Shown here: positions 59,814-62,723 of the stretch, in pieces
Layout: each line of letters opens with the position of its first letter
Numbering within the stretch: position 1 is the stretch's first letter
Source: a virus
Length of the DNA stretch: 62,723 nucleotides
Direction: 5' to 3' (one strand)
Virus record (IMG/VR): IMGVR_UViG_3300044700_000299
Coordinates: 1-62,723 of that record
Position numbers and translations under genes: made by a program
The notes under the pieces: generated by a model
The model's database searches: none
What the model was told of the DNA's origin: nothing
Seen by the model: the letters and a program-made list of their open reading frames with translations, nothing else

Positions 59814-60200
59814 ATGAGTAGAGTTAATTTAATTGCATCAACAGGGTTAATCTTCAATGAAGATAAGTCAATGGTATTAGGTGTGTCACGTAAAGACGAT
59901 AAAACTAAATTTGGTTTACCTGGTGGTAAGGTTGATGAAGGTGAAACAATGTATGAAGCATTGGTTAGAGAGTTGAAAGAAGAAACAGGGTTGGATGTTA
60001 TTAAGTCGGTCCCGATATATTTCAGAGAAGATGGTATATACGTGACCGTGGTTTATTTGATTAGTGAATATTCAGGGGATATTTATACAGAAGAGGCTGG
60101 TGTTGTTAAATGGGTTACATTTGAAGAATTGAAACACGGTGCGTTTTCAGAATACAATACAATGTTGGAGGAACATTTGAAATTTATAAATTTCATATAA
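59814..60200 (+). CDS. Nudix hydrolase
   Basis: 128 residues. The full Nudix box runs from GG at 37 to EETGL near 60 (GGKVDEGETMYEALVRELKE, then ETGL). Nudix enzymes hydrolyse nucleoside diphosphates linked to other groups: dNTP sanitation, NADH or mRNA caps in phages. Specificity is not visible. Single gene before the structured RNA. Confidence 0.9.
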   Translation: MSRVNLIASTGLIFNEDKSMVLGVSRKDDKTKFGLPGGKVDEGETMYEALVRELKEETGLDVIKSVPIYFREDGIYVTVVYLISEYSGDIYTEEAGVVKWVTFEELKHGAFSEYNTMLEEHLKFINFI

Positions 60201-60215
60201 ATTTTATCTCAAGTG

Positions 60216-60246
60216 TTGTGGGTTAACAAAAGATAGTTATATTTGT
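60216..60246 (+). promoter_or_regulatory. early promoter of the structured RNA
   Basis: GTTG at 60216-60219, 19-nt spacer, TATATTTG at 60239-60246. The RNA should start within a few nt of its 5' hairpin at 60251. Confidence 0.75.
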
Positions 60247-60264
60247 AGTGTGTGAGTGTCACAC

Positions 60265-60304
60265 AGGATGTCAGAACTCCTAACTTACAATCTGACCACT
60301 AAGT
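60265..60304 (+). repeat. 40-nt perfect direct repeat, copy 1
   Basis: Begins CAGGATGTCAGAACTCC, ends CTGACCACTAAG. Identical to 60357-60396. Contains AGGA and TCCT, and CTTA and TAAG, pairs that could form pseudoknots with the loop. Confidence 0.95.
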
Positions 60305-60356
60305 ATCAGGTGAGGTGATACGGGTTGATTACCCCAACTTAATAAGTGAAACAATC

Positions 60357-60396
60357 AGGATGTCAGAACTCCTAACTTACAATCTGACCACTAAGA
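60357..60396 (+). repeat. 40-nt perfect direct repeat, copy 2
   Basis: Identical to copy 1, offset 92 nt. Confidence 0.95.
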
Positions 60397-60447
60397 ATCG
60401 GGTGAGGCGGTTCGGGTTAAACACCTCAATCCAAAGGATGAAATTTA

Positions 60448-60476
60448 AACCCCCAAGTAACATTGGGGGTTTTTTC
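60448..60476 (+). terminator. terminator of the structured RNA
   Basis: AACCCCCAA stem with TTGGGGG and six Ts. Confidence 0.87.
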
Positions 60477-60485
60477 TTTTACATA

Positions 60486-60497
60486 ATATTTATTGAT
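60486..60497 (+). promoter_or_regulatory. late box abutting start (ATATTTATTGAT)
   Basis: Directly before the ATG at 60498. Confidence 0.6.
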
Positions 60498-60983
60498 ATG
60501 AAAATATTAATTACTGAAAATAAACTTGATAAATTAATTGAGAAATACGGGATTGTCAAAACAATTAAAAACATAGGTGGATACGATAATTTTGATAAAC
60601 TCGCACCTGATTATTTTTATTCTCGTGATGAAAATAATGTGATGAAGTTTAACAAAGAACGTGCGATTGATTTCATTAATGAATGTGTTGAGGTTAATAA
60701 CAAAAGAGAAGATGAATCTAGTATATATCTTTATGATTATTATAGTGATATCTTATATCAAGAGTGGGATGGTGAAGGTGATGATGATAATGAATTTTAC
60801 GCTTATGAGTCTAGAATTGAATCGGTTAGTACTGATATTGCTTACGGTTCAATTTGGCAATTTGATGATGAAGGTCAAATGTTTGACGACGCATACGACA
60901 ATTTTCAAGTTCCCCTGAATAGATTACCGGAAAAGATTCTTAGGGATGTTTTTCATATGTTATATGAAAGTTTTAAAGTATGA
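60498..60983 (+). CDS. tagged protein, ILITEN type, downstream of the RNA
   Basis: 161 residues from the ATG at 60498; longer readings would run through the structured RNA. Tag MKILITENKLDKLIEKYGIV (ITE site). A helical, charged N-terminal part is followed by an acidic Tyr/Asp-rich stretch like the protein at 58610. Coupled to the next gene by 4 nt. Function unknown. Confidence 0.7.
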   Translation: MKILITENKLDKLIEKYGIVKTIKNIGGYDNFDKLAPDYFYSRDENNVMKFNKERAIDFINECVEVNNKREDESSIYLYDYYSDILYQEWDGEGDDDNEFYAYESRIESVSTDIAYGSIWQFDDEGQMFDDAYDNFQVPLNRLPEKILRDVFHMLYESFKV

Positions 60984-61456
60984 AGTTATTAAAATTATTA
61001 TCGACATTAATTACTGAAGGTAAGTTATTGGATAGATTCGTCATCAATGGTCTTGTAGTTGATATAACAAGTACTCACGAATCTGATGTTGCGGTAATGG
61101 ATAACACAACATTCGGTAGAGTTTCCAAAGAAGAAATATTAGAATCAATGAGAGATATCATTGAGGTTATTGTAACACAAGGATTGGTAGTGTTAGATAC
61201 TTGTGAAAGAAGATGTGGGTTATTAGTTAGTGATTATTCAATGGGGTTTGATTACCAACTTTGGGTAACAATGAAAACTAATAATTTAGAATTGAAAATT
61301 AACACATCAATTAAACACCCAAAAGAGTTATTCAACAATAAATTCAAAACAAGACGTGTTATCGTAACTAGAGACGGTGAAACCGTTATCAGAGAATCAT
61401 TAGAACATTATCGTTCAGTTAAAATCGGAAAAAAAATCGTTTATTTTATAGACTAA
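60980..61456 (+). CDS. tagged alpha/beta protein
   Basis: 158 residues. N-terminus MKLLKLLSTLITEGKLLDRF carries LITE, then a globular alpha/beta domain with basic C-terminus (KTRRVIVTRDGETVIRES). Overlaps the preceding tagged gene by 4 nt. Unknown. Confidence 0.65.
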   Translation: MKLLKLLSTLITEGKLLDRFVINGLVVDITSTHESDVAVMDNTTFGRVSKEEILESMRDIIEVIVTQGLVVLDTCERRCGLLVSDYSMGFDYQLWVTMKTNNLELKINTSIKHPKELFNNKFKTRRVIVTRDGETVIRESLEHYRSVKIGKKIVYFID

Positions 61457-61492
61457 ATCGTAATTTATCTATAACTTTAGTCATAAAAAGAT

Positions 61493-61693
61493 ATGACAAT
61501 AAATGTTATAGCAAAGTTCGATTTAAATTCTTCTTTGCACGAAGCGAAACAAAGATGTTTTTGGTTTATTGATGGTGTCGGTAAACACGGGTTAACTGTT
61601 GATATGTTTAGTCAAATGTCAACCGAAACTATTTGTGAAATCTACAATGTGGATATAAGTTATTTTAGATTAAATACTAAAGATTATGAATAA
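61493..61693 (+). CDS. hypothetical protein
   Basis: 66 residues, alpha/beta; ATG in an AAAAGATATG context, with a TAACTTTAG early-like box about 20 nt upstream. Overlaps the next gene by 8 nt. Unknown. Confidence 0.6.
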   Translation: MTINVIAKFDLNSSLHEAKQRCFWFIDGVGKHGLTVDMFSQMSTETICEIYNVDISYFRLNTKDYE

Positions 61694-61883
61694 ACATAGA
61701 ATAAACATCGTTAACAAACAGGGTAGTAAGTTAATACATAAGAATGACTTAGATAGTTGTTTGGAAAATTTATCAATAGCCCATTTTTATTTATCAAAAC
61801 ACTTAAAAGGTAAAAATGATATGGGGTTGTTAACTAATATATTAAACTCATCGTATGAGATAAAAAAACATTTTAATAAATAG
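61686..61883 (+). CDS. small helical protein
   Basis: 65 residues, basic and helical (DLDSCLENLSIAHFYLSKHL). Immediately followed by the cytidylyltransferase. Unknown. Confidence 0.55.
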   Translation: MNKHRINIVNKQGSKLIHKNDLDSCLENLSIAHFYLSKHLKGKNDMGLLTNILNSSYEIKKHFNK

Positions 61884-62294
61884 ATGGAAAGAAAAGTTGG
61901 GTTTACATGTTCCTGTTTTGATTTATTTCATGCGGGACATATTATGATGTTAAAAGAGGCGAAAAGTGTTTGTGATTATTTAATTGTTGGTCTACAGAGT
62001 GACCCCACATTAGATAGACCTGAGAAAAATAAACCCGTCCAAAGTATTGTTGAACGATACATTCAATTAGAAGCCTGTAGGTATGTTGATGAGATTGTTG
62101 TTTACGCAACCGAAAAAGATTTAATGGATGTTCTATTATCCTACCCAATCAACATTAGAATTGTTGGTGAAGAATATGCTGAAGTTAATTTTACCGGTAA
62201 AGATTTATCCCACATTGAAAATTATTATAATAAAAGGAGACATTCATTTTCAACAACTGAGTTACGTAAAAGAGTAATTATGTTGGATAAATAA
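61884..62294 (+). CDS. glycerol-3-phosphate cytidylyltransferase-like protein
   Basis: 136 residues. HAGH at 16-19 in FDLFHAGHIMMLKEAK, DYLIVGLQSDPT, RPEKNKPVQSIVER and the closing FSTTELRKRV are the full TagD/cytidylyltransferase set. The family makes CDP-glycerol, CDP-ribitol or ADP/CMP-sugar intermediates. Here it may feed surface or DNA modification with the RfbC-like and glycosyltransferase genes. Substrate cannot be told. Confidence 0.87.
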   Translation: MERKVGFTCSCFDLFHAGHIMMLKEAKSVCDYLIVGLQSDPTLDRPEKNKPVQSIVERYIQLEACRYVDEIVVYATEKDLMDVLLSYPINIRIVGEEYAEVNFTGKDLSHIENYYNKRRHSFSTTELRKRVIMLDK

Positions 62295-62304
62295 TCTGTT
62301 TATC

Positions 62305-62316
62305 ATATTTATTAAT
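62305..62316 (+). promoter_or_regulatory. late box abutting start (ATATTTATTAAT)
   Basis: Directly before the ATG at 62317. Confidence 0.6.
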
Positions 62317-62723
62317 ATGGACAAGAAAGCGTTACTTAGAAAAAGAATAGATGAAAAAGGATTAGACGATGTTAGTAAATTAATTAGAATGCCTGTATTC
62401 CAATTAATTGATTTTTGTGATTATCCGATTAACACACCAAAAGTAATACACGAAATTCTTTACAGTTACTTTAAAACTATTTCAGATTTACCTGGTGGTG
62501 GTATCTATTATAAGGAATATGCAATAAGATATGAAAATTTTGAAGGTTTATTGACTTGGAATGATGGATTATTTGTGGATAAAAATGGAGGTGGAATTTC
62601 ATTTGAAATTTATGCAACACCATTTTATGATGGGGAACCTGTAGTACCGATTGCTATTAGTAATGTTTGGGGTGATAATATTGATGGTGATGATGTTATG
62701 ATTCTTACTGATGAGATTCCTGA
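62317..62723 (+). CDS. partial gene at the right edge, tagged-type
   Basis: At least 135 residues, open to the end of the window. N-terminus MDKKALLRKRIDEKGLDDVS has an IDE site and is behind a start-adjacent late box. The following text (MPVFQLIDFCDYPINTPKV, then Tyr/Gly/Asp-rich acidic parts) resembles in style the proteins at 58610 and 60498. 3' end missing. Confidence 0.6.
   Translation, partial: MDKKALLRKRIDEKGLDDVSKLIRMPVFQLIDFCDYPINTPKVIHEILYSYFKTISDLPGGGIYYKEYAIRYENFEGLLTWNDGLFVDKNGGGISFEIYATPFYDGEPVVPIAISNVWGDNIDGDDVMILTDEIP

Larger units (their letters stand above)
60251..60476 (+). ncRNA. tandem-repeat structured RNA, unknown class
   Basis: No protein is encoded. Seen: a 5' hairpin (60251-60265: GTGTGA, 3-nt loop, TCACAC), two 92-nt units (60265-60356 and 60357-60448) aligned without gaps, then a terminator. 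The first 40 nt of each unit are identical and hold a GTCAGA/TCTGAC stem with a 15-nt loop. In the variable part, stem G-TATCA/TGATA-C in unit 1 becomes G-AATCG/CGGTT-C in unit 2 around the unchanged loop GGTGAGG, and ACTT/AAGT becomes ATCC/GGAT. A GGG/CCY mini-stem lies between them. These are compensatory changes. Richer in G and C than its surroundings. Early promoter and terminator delimit a roughly 225-nt transcript. Function unknown. Confidence 0.85.

Noticed and set aside
60265-60396. CRISPR-like repeat pair
   Set aside because: Only two copies, a 40-nt repeat with a 52-nt partly conserved interval that covaries, no further units and no cas genes.
60251-60448. Hammerhead or other known ribozyme
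   Set aside because: CTGA occurs but the required CUGANGA ... GAAA core and stem order are not present.
60315-60497. N-terminal extension of the protein starting at 60498
   Set aside because: It would translate through the repeat RNA and its terminator; the tag and start-adjacent late box place the start at 60498.
1-62723. tRNA genes
   Set aside because: I looked for T-arm GGTTCRAATCC-like patterns with matching acceptor stems and saw none; a tRNAscan run would settle it.

Overview
This window reads as part of the genome of a large T4-like tailed phage (myovirus style) that infects a member of the Bacteroidetes. T4-like evidence is a gp47/gp46 (SbcD/SbcC) recombination nuclease pair, T4-style late promoters of the form ATATTTATWAATA in front of structural and lysis genes, and densely packed genes with ATGA/TAATG overlaps. 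Bacteroidetes evidence is independent: early promoters match the Bacteroidetes housekeeping consensus TTTG-N19/20-TAnnTTTG, start codons lie in A-rich contexts without Shine-Dalgarno motifs, the phage sigma factor resembles the short RpoD of that phylum, and there is a Bacteroidetes-type histone H1-like protein and a Bacteroidetes-style lipoprotein. The DNA is AT-rich. No tRNA gene, integrase, terminase, major capsid protein or DNA polymerase is visible, so this is only part of the genome.

Layout. 1-5.9 kb: gp47, gp46, small interspersed genes and the sigma factor. 5.9-11.3 kb: a late block with membrane proteins, an amidase endolysin and acidic structural-looking proteins, including a 573-residue protein that carries three prohead-type tags. 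11.3-19.3 kb: the H1-like protein, DnaJ, a Dam-like methyltransferase, a second SAM methyltransferase, a tagged leucine-rich-repeat protein and a DUF932 protein. 19.3-26.1 kb: a PcfJ-like protein, thioredoxin, glutaredoxin, a tagged 497-residue protein and a DUF3310 protein. 26.1-31.3 kb: tail fibre or adhesin genes, ending in three tandem glycine-rich paralogues. 31.3-35.1 kb: a second DNA methyltransferase, a putative internal protein, a tagged DHH-family phosphoesterase and a DUF192 protein. 35.1-47.2 kb: SmpB, a lipoprotein, an SPFH protein, RfbC, a Dps-like protein, peptidoglycan-active proteins and many small unknowns. 47.3-49.9 kb: two tagged tandem paralogues. 49.9-62.7 kb: many small early-type genes, GIY-YIG proteins, a glycosyltransferase plus LpxH-like pair, a Nudix hydrolase, a tandem-repeat structured RNA, more tagged proteins and a cytidylyltransferase. 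The last gene runs off the right edge.

Three things stand out. (1) A non-coding locus at about 60.25-60.48 kb has an early promoter, a 5' hairpin, two ungapped 92-nt units sharing 40 identical nt, and a terminator. The variable parts of the two units differ almost only by compensatory base-pair changes, which is direct covariation evidence for a structured RNA; I recognise no known class. (2) At least ten otherwise unrelated proteins begin with a short tag containing an [LI]-x-E site, most of them behind late promoters. This matches the logic of T4 capsid-targeting sequences cut by the prohead protease, and implies a varied set of packaged proteins including a DHH phosphoesterase, an LRR protein and a Dps-like protein. 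(3) The transcription signals form a two-class system, early host-type and late T4-type, and each class has a subset where the start codon lies so close to the promoter that the mRNA should be leaderless.
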